DNA of 64,000 nucleotides. Origin: Demequina zhanjiangensis (lineage in GTDB: Bacteria; Actinomycetota; Actinomycetes; Actinomycetales; Demequinaceae). A program made the position numbers and the translations under genes. The notes beneath the pieces are model-generated. The model made no database searches and was not told the DNA's origin. It saw only the letters and a program-made list of their open reading frames with translations. Location: positions 186,001-250,000 of the forward strand of contig NZ_JAUHPV010000005.1 of assembly GCF_030418315.1 (NCBI RefSeq), given 5' to 3'. Of this stretch, positions 54,894 to 63,493 are shown piece by piece; position 1 is the first letter of the stretch; each line of letters begins with the position of its first letter.

Positions 54894-57800
54894 ATGACCA
54901 GGACGGCACCCTCGTCGCACCATGACGACGTCGCCTCCCACACGCCCGACGCTGTCACCGCGCAGGTGCGCGCCTGGCTCGAGGACTCGCGACGGTACCG
55001 GGTGACCGGCGCAGCGGCCATGCTCGCCGACCTGCTCGACCGCGAAGGCGGACTCGCGTTCCTGACGCAGTTCGTCGACGAGGTCATCCGGCCCGAGGAC
55101 AGGCGGGTGGCCGCGCGGAGTCTTCGCGCACTCTCGCGCCAGAGCGAAGGCCGGCTCGCACCGTGGCAGAGGGGAGCGCTCGCGCTGGGCTCCGTCGCGT
55201 CGCGCCTCATGCCCGGGCTCGTCGTCGGCGCCGCACGCCTCACCGTCCGCACGCTCGTGGGCCACCTGATCGTCGACGCGACCCCCAAGCGGCTCGGGGG
55301 AGCGCTCGCCCGGCTGCGCCGCGACGGCCACCGGTTGAACGTCAACCTGCTCGGGGAAGCGGTCCTGGGACAGCAGGAGGCCTCGCGCAGGCTCGCCCGC
55401 ACCGAGGAGCTCCTCTCGAGGACCGATGTCGACTACGTCTCGCTCAAGGTCTCCGCAGCCATCGCCCCGCACAACCCGTGGGCGCTCGACGAGTCCGTGG
55501 GCCACATCGTCGACACCCTCCGTCCGCTGCTGCGCAGAGCCCGGTCCGCCGGCGGCTTCGTCAACCTCGACATGGAGGAGTACAGGGACCTCGACCTCAC
55601 CACGGCCGTGTTCATGGAGCTGCTCGGCGAGGAGGAGTTCAGATCGCTCACCGCCGGCATCGTGCTCCAGGCCTATCTGCCTGACTCGCTCCCGGCGATG
55701 CATCGTCTCCAGGAGTGGGCCGCCGCCCGTGTCGAGGACGGTGGAGCCCCGATCAAGATCCGCCTGGTCAAGGGCGCCAACCTGTCCATGGAGAAGGTCG
55801 ACGCCGAGATCCACGGCTGGCCGCTCGCCACGTGGGGCTCCAAGGCGGAGTCCGACGCCCAGTACAAGCGCCTGCTGGACTACGCGCTCACCCCTGAGCG
55901 CACCAGGGCCGTCCGAATCGGGGTCGCCGGGCACAACCTCTTCGACATCGCGCACGCCCACCTGCTCGCGGCCGAGCGCGGTGTGAGCGACGCGATCGAC
56001 TTCGAGATGCTCCTCGGCATGGGTGAGCACGTCGCCAAGGCCGTCGCGAAGGATGTCGGCTCGCTGCGCCTGTACACGCCCGTGGTGCACCCCAAGGAGT
56101 TCGACGTCGCGCTCGCCTACCTCGTGAGGCGGCTCGAGGAGGTCGCGAGCAAGGAGAACTTCATGTCCTCGCTCTACCGTCTCGACGCGGACCCGCAGGT
56201 CTTCGCTCGCGAGGAGTCGCGCTTCCTCCAGTCATGGAAGCTCGCCGCCGAGCCCGTCGTGGACTCGTATCGAGACGTCCAGCGACCCGAGCCCGGGACT
56301 GATGACGCGCCGTTCACCAACGCCGCTGACATGGACCCCTCGGTCGCCTCCTCACGGGCCTGGGCCGACGCCATCCGCGCCAGGTCTGCAACCTCGACCT
56401 TGGGAGTCGACACGCTCGCGGCCGCACGGATCGAGTCCGCTGACGCGCTCTCCGACGAGGTCACGGCGGCCAAGAGCGCGGCACCCTCGTGGGCGGGCCA
56501 GGGAGCCGCGGCGCGGGCCGCTGTGCTGCGTCGCGTCGCCCAGGAGCTGGAGCAGCGTCGCGGCGCGCTGGTCGAGGTCATGATGTCCGAGGCGGGCAAG
56601 ACCGTCGACCAGGCGGATCCCGAGGTCTCCGAGGCGATCGACTTCGCGCGCTACTACGCCGAGCGGGCCGTCGAGCTCGAGGGTCTCGAGGGCGCACGGC
56701 CTGTGCCGCGCGAGGTCACAGTGGTCACGCCTCCATGGAACTTCCCTGTCGCGATCCCCACCGGCTCGACGCTCGCCGCCCTCGCGACAGGAAGCGCCGT
56801 GGTCCTCAAGCCCGCCGAGCAGTCGCCTCGATGCGGCGCCGTGCTCGCCGAGGCCATGTGGGCGGCGGGAGTGCCCCGCGAGGTCCTGCGGCTGATCGAT
56901 ATCGATCCCGAGCAGCTCGGCGACGCCCTGCTGAGCGACCCGCGCGTGGACCAGGTGATCCTCACCGGCGGGTTCGAGACCGCAGCACGCTTCCTGTCGA
57001 TCCGGCCCGACCTCAAGCTGTTCGCCGAGACGAGCGGGAAGAACGCCATCGTCGTCACCCCCTCCGCAGACCTCGACCTCGCGGTCCGGGACATCGTGGC
57101 GTCGACGTACGGCCACGCGGGCCAGAAGTGCTCGGCTGCGTCGCTCGTGATCGCCGTCGGCTCGGTGGCCACCTCGCACCGCTTCCTCACGCAGCTCGAG
57201 GACGCGGTCCGCTCGCTGACCGCCGGCCCCGCCGACTCTGCCAGCACGCAGATGGGCCCCGTCATCGAGCCCGTCCGGGGCAAGCTCGAACGCGCCCTCA
57301 CCACGCTCGAGCCGGGTGAGCGCTGGATCGTGGAGCCGCGCCCGCTCGACGACTCCGGACGCTCCTGGACCCCCGCGCTCAAGGCGGGCACCCGACAGGG
57401 CTCCTTCTTCCACCTCACCGAGTGCTTCGGCCCCGTGCTGTCGGTCATGGCCGTCGGCACGCTCGACGATGCGCTCCAGGTGCAGAACGCCGTCGACTAC
57501 GGCCTCACCGCCGGCATCCACTCGCTCGACCCCGCCGAGGTGTCGCACTGGATCGACAGGGTGCAGGCAGGGAATGTCTACGTGAACCGTGGGATCACGG
57601 GCGCGATCGTGCAGCGCCAGCCGTTCGGGGGGTGGAAGCGCTCAGTCGTCGGGCCCACGTTCAAGGCAGGCGGGCCGCACTACCTCTCGTCACTGGTCGA
57701 CTGGGAGCGCACGGAGATCGCTCAGGCGGAGCCACGGTCCCCTCGCTTGAAGGCGTTCCTCGACAGGGCGCAGGCTCCTGCGTGGGTGCGTAGCGCTGTC

Positions 57801-58286
57801 GCGGCCGACGAGGTGGCGTGGGAGGAGCAGTACGGCGCCGCTCTTGATCGCAGCGGGCTCGCATGCGAGGTGGACGCACTGCGCTACCGGCCCGCGGAGG
57901 TCGACATCCGCTGGGACGGCGAGGCTTCTACCGACGATCTGATCCGTGCCTGTGCGGCGCACTTCGTCACCGGGGGAGAGGGCGTCGTCTCGGCTCCCGT
58001 GCCGCTGCCCGGCCCCCTCGCGCTCGCACTGGACGAGCTCGACATCGATCTGCGTCTGGAGGACGACGCGATGTGCCTGCAGCGCGCGTCGGCTCACGAG
58101 GGGACGAGGGTCCGCGCCGTGGGACGGCTCGTCGGCAACACGGTCGTCTCGGTGTTCGATCACGCAGTGACGGCATCTCCGCATCTCGAGCTCACGCCGT
58201 TCCTGCGGGAGCAGGCGGTGTCGCTCACGGCTCACCGGTACGGGACGCCGTTCGAGGCCGCTCGCGCCATCGCCGCCCGGCTGTAG
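54894..58286 (+). CDS. putA: bifunctional proline dehydrogenase / glutamate-semialdehyde dehydrogenase
   Basis: 1130 residues. It oxidises proline to P5C in an FAD-dependent PRODH barrel (about 100-460, with the GHNLFDIAHAHLLAAERG segment), then P5C to glutamate in an aldehyde dehydrogenase domain (about 500-960; catalytic Cys746 in GHAGQKCSAAS). There is no N-terminal ribbon-helix-helix, so it is not a self-regulating PutA. A C-terminal extension of about 150 residues follows the dehydrogenase, as in larger PutA types. The ATG at 54894 is preferred over 54870 because GGAGGA lies at the right distance. The divergent LysR probably regulates it. Confidence 0.94.
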   Translation: MTRTAPSSHHDDVASHTPDAVTAQVRAWLEDSRRYRVTGAAAMLADLLDREGGLAFLTQFVDEVIRPEDRRVAARSLRALSRQSEGRLAPWQRGALALGSVASRLMPGLVVGAARLTVRTLVGHLIVDATPKRLGGALARLRRDGHRLNVNLLGEAVLGQQEASRRLARTEELLSRTDVDYVSLKVSAAIAPHNPWALDESVGHIVDTLRPLLRRARSAGGFVNLDMEEYRDLDLTTAVFMELLGEEEFRSLTAGIVLQAYLPDSLPAMHRLQEWAAARVEDGGAPIKIRLVKGANLSMEKVDAEIHGWPLATWGSKAESDAQYKRLLDYALTPERTRAVRIGVAGHNLFDIAHAHLLAAERGVSDAIDFEMLLGMGEHVAKAVAKDVGSLRLYTPVVHPKEFDVALAYLVRRLEEVASKENFMSSLYRLDADPQVFAREESRFLQSWKLAAEPVVDSYRDVQRPEPGTDDAPFTNAADMDPSVASSRAWADAIRARSATSTLGVDTLAAARIESADALSDEVTAAKSAAPSWAGQGAAARAAVLRRVAQELEQRRGALVEVMMSEAGKTVDQADPEVSEAIDFARYYAERAVELEGLEGARPVPREVTVVTPPWNFPVAIPTGSTLAALATGSAVVLKPAEQSPRCGAVLAEAMWAAGVPREVLRLIDIDPEQLGDALLSDPRVDQVILTGGFETAARFLSIRPDLKLFAETSGKNAIVVTPSADLDLAVRDIVASTYGHAGQKCSAASLVIAVGSVATSHRFLTQLEDAVRSLTAGPADSASTQMGPVIEPVRGKLERALTTLEPGERWIVEPRPLDDSGRSWTPALKAGTRQGSFFHLTECFGPVLSVMAVGTLDDALQVQNAVDYGLTAGIHSLDPAEVSHWIDRVQAGNVYVNRGITGAIVQRQPFGGWKRSVVGPTFKAGGPHYLSSLVDWERTEIAQAEPRSPRLKAFLDRAQAPAWVRSAVAADEVAWEEQYGAALDRSGLACEVDALRYRPAEVDIRWDGEASTDDLIRACAAHFVTGGEGVVSAPVPLPGPLALALDELDIDLRLEDDAMCLQRASAHEGTRVRAVGRLVGNTVVSVFDHAVTASPHLELTPFLREQAVSLTAHRYGTPFEAARAIAARL

Positions 58287-58292
58287 CGACGC

Positions 58293-58333
58293 GGGTTCCG
58301 CCGGCGTCGTCCCACACGTCGTCGGCGGAACCC
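58293..58333. terminator. bidirectional terminator after putA
   Basis: GGGTTCCGCCG (58293-58303) pairs perfectly with CGGCGGAACCC (58323-58333) across a 19-nt loop, between putA and a convergent flavoprotein gene. Confidence 0.85.
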
Positions 58334-58334
58334 C

Positions 58335-59417
58335 TCAGACCGGCCACGGTTCGGTGCCGTCAAGGAAGGCGGAGACGCGCCAGGCCGTCCTTCTCGCCGC
58401 CCGCGCCGCGGAGATCGTCGACGCCTGACCGCCGTACCCCGCGAGCAGCAGTCCCGGGACCTTCACCACCCTGCTGTCGTCGACCTTCACGCCGCCTCCC
58501 GGCTCGCGGATCCCCAGCGGCTCAAGGTGATCGAGGGCGGGGGAGAAGCCGAGCGCCCAGATCACCGCATCGGCCTGCCACACGGTGCCGTCCTGCTCCT
58601 GGAACCCGTCCGCCACTGCTCGCCGAGGCATGGGTGTCGCGTGGAGCAGCCCCTTGGCACGCAGCCGTCGTACAGGAGGCGTCGAGGGGATGCCCGTGCT
58701 CGCCACGATCGAGGGAAGCGGCTCGCCTGCACGCGCAGCCGTGTCCTGGGCCGCGACGGCCGCGCGCCCCCGGTTGAGGCCCAGCTCCGACGTGGTGTCC
58801 TCGAAGATCCTCGGAGGGCGGCGCGTGTACCACCGCACGCCAGCCGCGACGGTGGACACCTCGTCCAGGAAGCCGATCGCGGAGAGTCCGCCACCGACGA
58901 CCGCGACCCGCAGCCCCGCGAAGCGCGCCGCTCCTGGGTAGGACGGGGTGTCGACCTGCAGGCCCGCGAAGTCATCCACTCCCGGGAGGTCGGGCGTTCG
59001 GGGTCGCGTCCAGGTGCCCGTGGCGCTCACCACGACTGGCGCCTCGAGGCGAGGGACGACGCTGCCCGGCGCTGTCTCAAGCGTGAAGAACCCGCCGGAC
59101 CTGCTGACGCTGTCGACGCGCGCCGGGCGCGCGACGGCCAGGTCGTACGCGGCCTCGTAGGCGCTCATGATCTCCGCCACCACCTCGCGCGCGGGCCGTC
59201 CAGCCGCGGCGTCGGAGAAGCTCAGACCCGCCTCGCGCATCCCAGGCAGATCCGCAAGGGCGTGGGTGCGGCCCAAGGTGAGCGAAGGCCATCGATGCTG
59301 CCACGCGCCTCCCGCGCCAGGCCCAGCGTCCAGCACTGTCAGCCGTGCGCCGAGGTGCCGCAGGTGATACGCGACGGCCAGACCGGCCTGTCCGGCGCCG
59401 ATGACGGCGACGTCCAC
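58335..59417 (-). CDS. FAD-dependent monooxygenase (CzcO-like)
   Basis: A 360-residue two-dinucleotide-binding flavoprotein with FAD site GAGQAGLAVAYHL (residues 7-19) and NADPH site VVGGGLSAIG near 185. VVSATGTW and the FSPALDHL end fit the CzcO/Baeyer-Villiger-like flavin monooxygenase group. It lacks a C-terminal membrane helix. It begins with GTG at 59417, 3 nt after the MarR stop, so the two genes form one transcript and the MarR likely responds to its substrate. Confidence 0.85.
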   Translation of the reverse strand: MDVAVIGAGQAGLAVAYHLRHLGARLTVLDAGPGAGGAWQHRWPSLTLGRTHALADLPGMREAGLSFSDAAAGRPAREVVAEIMSAYEAAYDLAVARPARVDSVSRSGGFFTLETAPGSVVPRLEAPVVVSATGTWTRPRTPDLPGVDDFAGLQVDTPSYPGAARFAGLRVAVVGGGLSAIGFLDEVSTVAAGVRWYTRRPPRIFEDTTSELGLNRGRAAVAAQDTAARAGEPLPSIVASTGIPSTPPVRRLRAKGLLHATPMPRRAVADGFQEQDGTVWQADAVIWALGFSPALDHLEPLGIREPGGGVKVDDSRVVKVPGLLLAGYGGQASTISAARAARRTAWRVSAFLDGTEPWPV

Positions 59418-59420
59418 GCG

Positions 59421-59879
59421 TCAAGCGGTCGGATCGGTAGCCATCACCACGCGCATCAGCGTGGTGGCGAACTGCGGCGCGATGTCGGGGGTGATGCGCG
59501 AGGTGTAGGCCTCACGGACGGCGTTGGCGAAGACGAGCAGCGCCGGCTCGAGCACCTGGCTGCCCTCCGGCGTGAGCCCTACCCACGTGCCGCGGAGATC
59601 CTCCTCGCACACCACGCGCTCCACCAGCCCACGGCGCTCCATCCGCGAGACCTGGTGGGAGATGCGGGACTTCTCCCACATGAGCATCTCGCCGAGCGAG
59701 CCCACTCGCACACGCTGGTTCTCCGCGGTGGACAGGGCGTGAAGGATCTCGAAGTCGGCCGCCGAGATGCCGGCATCGGCCTGGAGCCGCTGCTCGACGC
59801 GATTCCACAGCTGACGAGACATCAGCGCGAAGGATCTCCACAGCGCCCATTCGCGCTCGTCAAGCGGCATCTCGGTCAT
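59421..59879 (-). CDS. MarR-family regulator upstream of the flavin monooxygenase
   Basis: A 152-residue winged-helix regulator. Its HTH covers about residues 55-90 (LGEMLMWEKSRISHQVSRME), followed by the wing with EEDLRGTWVGL. It is co-transcribed with the flavoprotein gene and divergent from a methyltransferase gene. The start at 59879 is set by TACTCT 6 nt upstream (GGAGGT directly touching the ATG is too close to be a ribosome site). Confidence 0.88.
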   Translation of the reverse strand: MTEMPLDEREWALWRSFALMSRQLWNRVEQRLQADAGISAADFEILHALSTAENQRVRVGSLGEMLMWEKSRISHQVSRMERRGLVERVVCEEDLRGTWVGLTPEGSQVLEPALLVFANAVREAYTSRITPDIAPQFATTLMRVVMATDPTA

Positions 59880-59885
59880 ACCTCC

Positions 59886-59891
59886 AGAGTA
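59886..59891 (-). promoter_or_regulatory. -10 element, probable leaderless start of the MarR gene
   Basis: TACTCT on the minus strand ends 6 nt before the ATG at 59879. Confidence 0.5.
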
Positions 59892-59932
59892 GCGAGGCCC
59901 AACCGGGACCTCTCGCCGCGGCGCGCCGGGCC

Positions 59933-59938
59933 TAGGGT
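59933..59938 (+). promoter_or_regulatory. -10 element, probable leaderless start of the methyltransferase gene
   Basis: TAGGGT lies 6 nt before the GTG at 59945. Confidence 0.5.
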
Positions 59939-59944
59939 GGGGCC

Positions 59945-60589
59945 GTGGACCATCCTGACGACTTCCGGCTGCCAGCTCCAGACCACGAGCGGCGCGAGTT
60001 CTGGAACGCCCGCTACGCGGCGGGTGCCGCGTGGTCCGGACACGTGAACCCCGCGCTCGAGCAGGTCGCCTCAGCGCTCGAGCCTGGCACCGCGCTCGAC
60101 CTGGGATGCGGCGAGGGCGGAGATGTTCTCTGGCTTGCAGAGCACGGGTGGAGTGCGACAGGCATCGACGGCGCCGCTCCCGCGCTCGCCCGCGCACGGG
60201 AGGAGGCATCTCGGCGCTCGGTCGGCTCGCGCGCCACGTTCGTCGAAGCGGACCTCTCCCAGTGGTGGCCCGAGCTGCGCTGGGACCTCGTGACGTGCCA
60301 CTACCTGCATGAGGCGGCCGCGTTGAGGGAGTCCGTGCTCCGCGCGGCAGCCGGCGCCGTGGCCCCGGGCGGCACCTTGCTGGTCGTCGGTCACCACCCT
60401 GACGAGCCGGAGGCGCTGCAGGGACCGCATCGCGACCAGCGATTCACCGCCGAAGCACTCGCGGGATCGCTCCAGCTCGGTGACGGTTGGGCGGTGCGCG
60501 CAGCCTCGCGACCTCGCACCTCGGTCAGGGAAGGTCGGACGGTGGAGCGGCTCGACGCCGTGCTGATCGCCGAGGCCCCGGCGCCCTGA
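59945..60589 (+). CDS. class I SAM-dependent methyltransferase
   Basis: A 214-residue Rossmann methyltransferase of the TehB/thiopurine-like group. Motif I is LDLGCGEGGD (about residues 52-61), the acidic residue ending strand 2 is in ATGID, and EADLSQWW gives motif II. The methyl acceptor is unknown; relatives detoxify small molecules. The GTG start is supported by the leaderless -10. The N-terminus REFWNARYA is typical of the family. Confidence 0.88.
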   Translation: MDHPDDFRLPAPDHERREFWNARYAAGAAWSGHVNPALEQVASALEPGTALDLGCGEGGDVLWLAEHGWSATGIDGAAPALARAREEASRRSVGSRATFVEADLSQWWPELRWDLVTCHYLHEAAALRESVLRAAAGAVAPGGTLLVVGHHPDEPEALQGPHRDQRFTAEALAGSLQLGDGWAVRAASRPRTSVREGRTVERLDAVLIAEAPAP

Positions 60590-60684
60590 GCCTCATGTGC
60601 GCTGCGGTCGCGCCTCGGCACGGCCTCGCGGCTACGCTGGAGGTGCGGACACCGCGGTCCGCCCACTGCGAAGGGAGAGCTGTC

Positions 60685-60834
60685 ATGGACGGCAACGCGA
60701 CCGACACCCGTCGTTACACCTACGAGCAGATCCGGGCGAAGGAGATCGCCCGCGGCGCCACCGAGGACGAGGCCGCGAAGGTCGCGGCGGAGACCGTGGA
60801 CAAGGTCATGGCCGAGAAGGGTCTCAAGGACTGA
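60685..60834 (+). CDS. small charged helical protein of unknown function
   Basis: A 49-residue protein predicted to be almost all helical and highly charged (YEQIRAKEIARGATEDEAAK). Short proteins of this type are widespread in actinobacteria and are often annotated loosely as plasmid-stabilisation proteins; no role is shown. GGGAGAG lies upstream of the ATG. An inverted repeat GCGGAC/GTCCGC lies in its leader (60645-60662). It sits alone between a methyltransferase and the PgsA locus. Confidence 0.72.
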   Translation: MDGNATDTRRYTYEQIRAKEIARGATEDEAAKVAAETVDKVMAEKGLKD

Positions 60835-60857
60835 CACCTCCAACGACGAGGCACGTC

Positions 60858-60863
60858 TAGACT
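60858..60863 (+). promoter_or_regulatory. -10 element, near-leaderless start of pgsA
   Basis: TAGACT ends 8 nt before the GTG at 60872. Confidence 0.45.
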
Positions 60864-60871
60864 CGTGCGGC

Positions 60872-61459
60872 GTGGAGACCTCTCGCGCCATCTGGACCAT
60901 TCCGAACCTCATCAGCGTGGTTCGGATCGTCCTCGTCGCGGTCTTCGGTGCGCTTCTCGTCGCCGAGCAGGACGGGTGGGCCATCGTCGTGCTGGCGGCT
61001 GCCGGGGTCTCGGACTTCCTTGACGGGTTCCTGGCGCGGCGCTGGGGCCAGGTCACGCAGCTCGGCCGGATCCTCGATCCCACTGCCGACAGGCTCCTGA
61101 CGATCGTGGTCGTGCTCGGGCTGCTCGCGCGCGACATCATCCCGTGGTGGCTCGTGCTGGTGCTGCTCGCGCGCGACGTGATGGTCGGGGTCGTGCTGCT
61201 CTACGGCTGGTCCAAGCGCGTGAGGTCGCCGCACGTCACCTATGTGGGCAAGGCCGCGACCGCCGCGCTGTACGTGTTCTTCCCGCTCGCCTACGTCTCC
61301 TTCGAGCGGGTGGATGTGCTCCACACCATCGCGATCGTCGGTGCCAGCCTCGCAGCGGTGGTGTACTGGTGGGCCGGCGTGGGCTATGTCCGCGATGTGC
61401 TCTCGCGGGTGGCGGACAGCGCGCGCGCCGCAGAGGAGAGCGACGCCTCACCCGCCTAG
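60872..61459 (+). CDS. CDP-alcohol phosphatidyltransferase (PgsA-like)
   Basis: A 195-residue membrane enzyme with five to six helices that transfers a phosphatidyl group from CDP-diacylglycerol to an alcohol such as glycerol-3-phosphate. The complete CDP-OH motif D-x2-DG-x2-AR-x8-G-x3-D-x3-D is present from Asp48 to Asp73. GTG at 60872 is supported by TAGACT upstream. It precedes the GarA-like gene, matching the order seen around pgsA and garA in other actinobacteria. Which alcohol it uses (phosphatidylglycerol phosphate, inositol or cardiolipin) cannot be read from the sequence. Confidence 0.92.
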   Translation: METSRAIWTIPNLISVVRIVLVAVFGALLVAEQDGWAIVVLAAAGVSDFLDGFLARRWGQVTQLGRILDPTADRLLTIVVVLGLLARDIIPWWLVLVLLARDVMVGVVLLYGWSKRVRSPHVTYVGKAATAALYVFFPLAYVSFERVDVLHTIAIVGASLAAVVYWWAGVGYVRDVLSRVADSARAAEESDASPA

Positions 61460-61492
61460 AATGCAAGTGCCCCCTCGATGCCTGGAGAGACC

Positions 61493-61918
61493 ATGACCTA
61501 CGACGAGAGCCCCGTCGAGCGCACCATGTCGCTCGGCTCGGGCGTCCCTGCCAGCGATGACACCGGCCCCTACCGTCTCTCGCCGCAGGACCAGGCGGCG
61601 GTCGACGCGCTCGCCGACGACCACGCGCTGCTGATCGTGCACCACGGACCGAACGCCGGCGCGCGCTTCCTGCTGGACGTGGACGTCACGACCGCTGGTC
61701 GATCCGTCTCGGGCGACATCTTCCTCGATGACGTCACCGTGAGCCGCGAGCACGCCCAGTTCGTGCGGCAGGGCACCGCCTTCACCGTGAAGGACTCCGG
61801 TTCGCTCAACGGCACCTACGTCAACCGGGAGCCCGTCGCCGAGGCGGAGCTGCACGAGGGCGACGAGGTGCAGATCGGCAAGTACCGGCTCACGTTCTAC
61901 CCGGGACGTCGCGCGTAG
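61493..61918 (+). CDS. garA: FHA-domain regulator, GarA/OdhI homologue
   Basis: 141 residues. A flexible N-terminus is followed by an FHA domain (about residues 46-138) with the phosphothreonine-binding set Gly69-Arg70, Ser84/His87 and Asn106-Gly107. GarA/OdhI binds and inhibits 2-oxoglutarate dehydrogenase and controls glutamate metabolism; phosphorylation of an N-terminal threonine by Pkn kinases turns it off. Here the candidate is Thr11 in VERTMS, where the classic motif is ETTS. The ATG at 61493 is chosen because GGAGAG precedes it. TAGAAT at 61457-61462 overlaps the pgsA stop and could be its promoter. Confidence 0.9.
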   Translation: MTYDESPVERTMSLGSGVPASDDTGPYRLSPQDQAAVDALADDHALLIVHHGPNAGARFLLDVDVTTAGRSVSGDIFLDDVTVSREHAQFVRQGTAFTVKDSGSLNGTYVNREPVAEAELHEGDEVQIGKYRLTFYPGRRA

Positions 61919-61924
61919 GTCTCG

Positions 61925-62665
61925 ATGCCCTTCGCCGCTCACGCCGCCTCCTCGCCGGAGCCTCGCGCGCGCCAAGGCGCTGACGCGCGGGCCGCGGAGG
62001 GGACGTGGCCCCATCAGCTGTCGCACGAGCCGCTGCTGCGCGTCTCTGATGTCCTGAGGCTCGTCCAGCCGGAGTTCCCCACGCTCACGCCGTCGAAGCT
62101 CCGCTTCCTCGACTCGCACGGGCTCGTGTCTCCGGTGCGCACGCCGTCCGGGTATCGGCAGTACTCGCCCGCAGACGTGGAACGTGTGCGTTTCGTGCTG
62201 CGCCAACAGCGCGATCACTACCGCCCGCTCGCGGTGATCGCCGAGCGTCTCGAGGCGCTCGATGCTGGAACCATGCATGAGGCGGTGAGCCCGCGACCCA
62301 CGGAGGACGCGACACCCGCCTACCTCGACCGGGATCAGCTCGCGCGTGCCGCTGGCGTGGACCGCTCGGTGGTCGACGCGTGCGCGGACTCGGGGCTCCT
62401 CGGACAGGAGTCCACCTCGGGGTTCGAGTCCGAGGGCGTGCACGCGATCGTGGCGGCGCGTGGCTACCTCGAGGCCGGGGGAGATGTGCGCACCCTGCGC
62501 GCGCTCGTGCGAGCCGCCGACAGGGAGGCTGAGCTCGCGCATGCGGTCGCCGGTCCGCGCAGGGCCAGGGGAGACGCCGAAGGCGCGGAAGGCGCGGCTA
62601 CTGCGATGGCTGACGCCTCAGTCGCGCTCTTCGCGGCCGCGCTGCGCCGCGCCTCACTGTCCTAG
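61925..62665 (+). CDS. MerR-family regulator (FtsR/Rv1828-like)
   Basis: A 246-residue MerR-type protein with a winged HTH near residues 38-100 (KLRFLDSHGLVSPVRTPSGYRQYS) and a C-terminal effector domain. Gene order after garA and length match Rv1828/FtsR, which activates ftsZ expression in Corynebacterium and binds DNA as a dimer. It starts 6 nt after the garA stop, in the same operon. The N-terminal 30 residues are low-complexity, so the true start may lie a little downstream. Confidence 0.87.
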   Translation: MPFAAHAASSPEPRARQGADARAAEGTWPHQLSHEPLLRVSDVLRLVQPEFPTLTPSKLRFLDSHGLVSPVRTPSGYRQYSPADVERVRFVLRQQRDHYRPLAVIAERLEALDAGTMHEAVSPRPTEDATPAYLDRDQLARAAGVDRSVVDACADSGLLGQESTSGFESEGVHAIVAARGYLEAGGDVRTLRALVRAADREAELAHAVAGPRRARGDAEGAEGAATAMADASVALFAAALRRASLS

Positions 62666-62755
62666 AGGCGACGGGCCGCGTGGCTCCGGTCGTGGCGGCG
62701 CGACACGCGGTACCGTGAAACCAGGATGTCGCGGGTTCAGGGGCCATGTACCTCT

Positions 62756-62776
62756 AACCTTGAACCACAGGTTGAA
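62756..62776. promoter_or_regulatory. repeat element upstream of the second MerR gene
   Basis: AACCT-N8-AGGTT (62756-62773) forms an inverted repeat, and TTGAA occurs twice 12 nt apart (62760 and 62772). MerR-type regulators bind such sites; either MerR protein could be the partner. It is 17 nt upstream of the next start. Confidence 0.5.
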
Positions 62777-62792
62777 GCTCTGGGGAGGAACG

Positions 62793-63371
62793 ATGGCAGA
62801 GGAAGACGAGAAGCGGGTTCCCGTCATCGTGGATCAGGGCGTGCTGTTCGCTGACGGCATCGCCGACCTGGACGAGAACGCGGGCTACCGCGGTCCCATC
62901 GCATGCAAGGCGGCCGGCATCACGTATCGCCAGCTCGACTACTGGGCCCGGACGGGCCTCGTGGAGCCGACGGTGCGGTCGGCGACCGGCTCCGGGACCC
63001 AGCGCCTCTACGGCTTCCGAGACATCCTCGTGCTGCGCGTCGTCAAGCGACTGCTCGACTCGGGTGTCTCGCTGCAGCAGATCAGGCTCGCGGTGCAGCA
63101 CCTGCGTGACCGCGGTGTCGAGGACCTCAGCCGCATCACCCTCATGTCCGACGGAGCCTCGGTGTACGAGTGCACCTCCGATGACGAGGTGATCGACCTG
63201 GTCCAGGGCGGCCAGGGCGTGTTCGGCATCGCGCTCGGCAAGGTCTGGCGCGAGCTGGAGGGTTCGCTGTCCGCGCTGCCGACCGACCGGGGCGAGCCCG
63301 GACCGCAGGCCGATCCCGGAGTGGTCGACGAGCTCGCCGCACGTCGCGCCCGCCACAGTCAGGTCGGCTGA
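62793..63371 (+). CDS. MerR-family regulator (Rv1830-like)
   Basis: A 192-residue MerR protein with a HTH at about residues 32-70 (YRQLDYWARTGLVEPTVR) and a C-terminal region ending in an acidic/Ala-rich tail. It corresponds to the second MerR of the GarA locus (Rv1830-like), a predicted regulator of growth-related genes. GGGGAGGA stands ahead of the ATG. The DUF151 gene usually found between the two MerR genes is absent here. A strong terminator follows. Confidence 0.87.
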   Translation: MAEEDEKRVPVIVDQGVLFADGIADLDENAGYRGPIACKAAGITYRQLDYWARTGLVEPTVRSATGSGTQRLYGFRDILVLRVVKRLLDSGVSLQQIRLAVQHLRDRGVEDLSRITLMSDGASVYECTSDDEVIDLVQGGQGVFGIALGKVWRELEGSLSALPTDRGEPGPQADPGVVDELAARRARHSQVG

Positions 63372-63398
63372 CAGACCCCGCTTTCGTACTTTCTCGCC

Positions 63399-63424
63399 AC
63401 TCCTGGGCCCTAAGGCCCAGGAGT
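63399..63424 (+). terminator. hairpin terminator after the MerR gene
   Basis: An 11-bp perfect stem (63399-63409 with 63414-63424) with the 4-nt loop CTAA, 28 nt after the MerR stop. Confidence 0.88.
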
Positions 63425-63493
63425 TCGCGTATCCGGGGTGCTTCACCTACTCTGCAAACCTGGCAAGATAAAGACATCGTCGAAGGGAAGTCA

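Noticed and set aside
54894-55200. N-terminal ribbon-helix-helix DNA-binding domain in PutA
   Set aside because: The first 100 residues show no RHH pattern, and a separate LysR is divergent.
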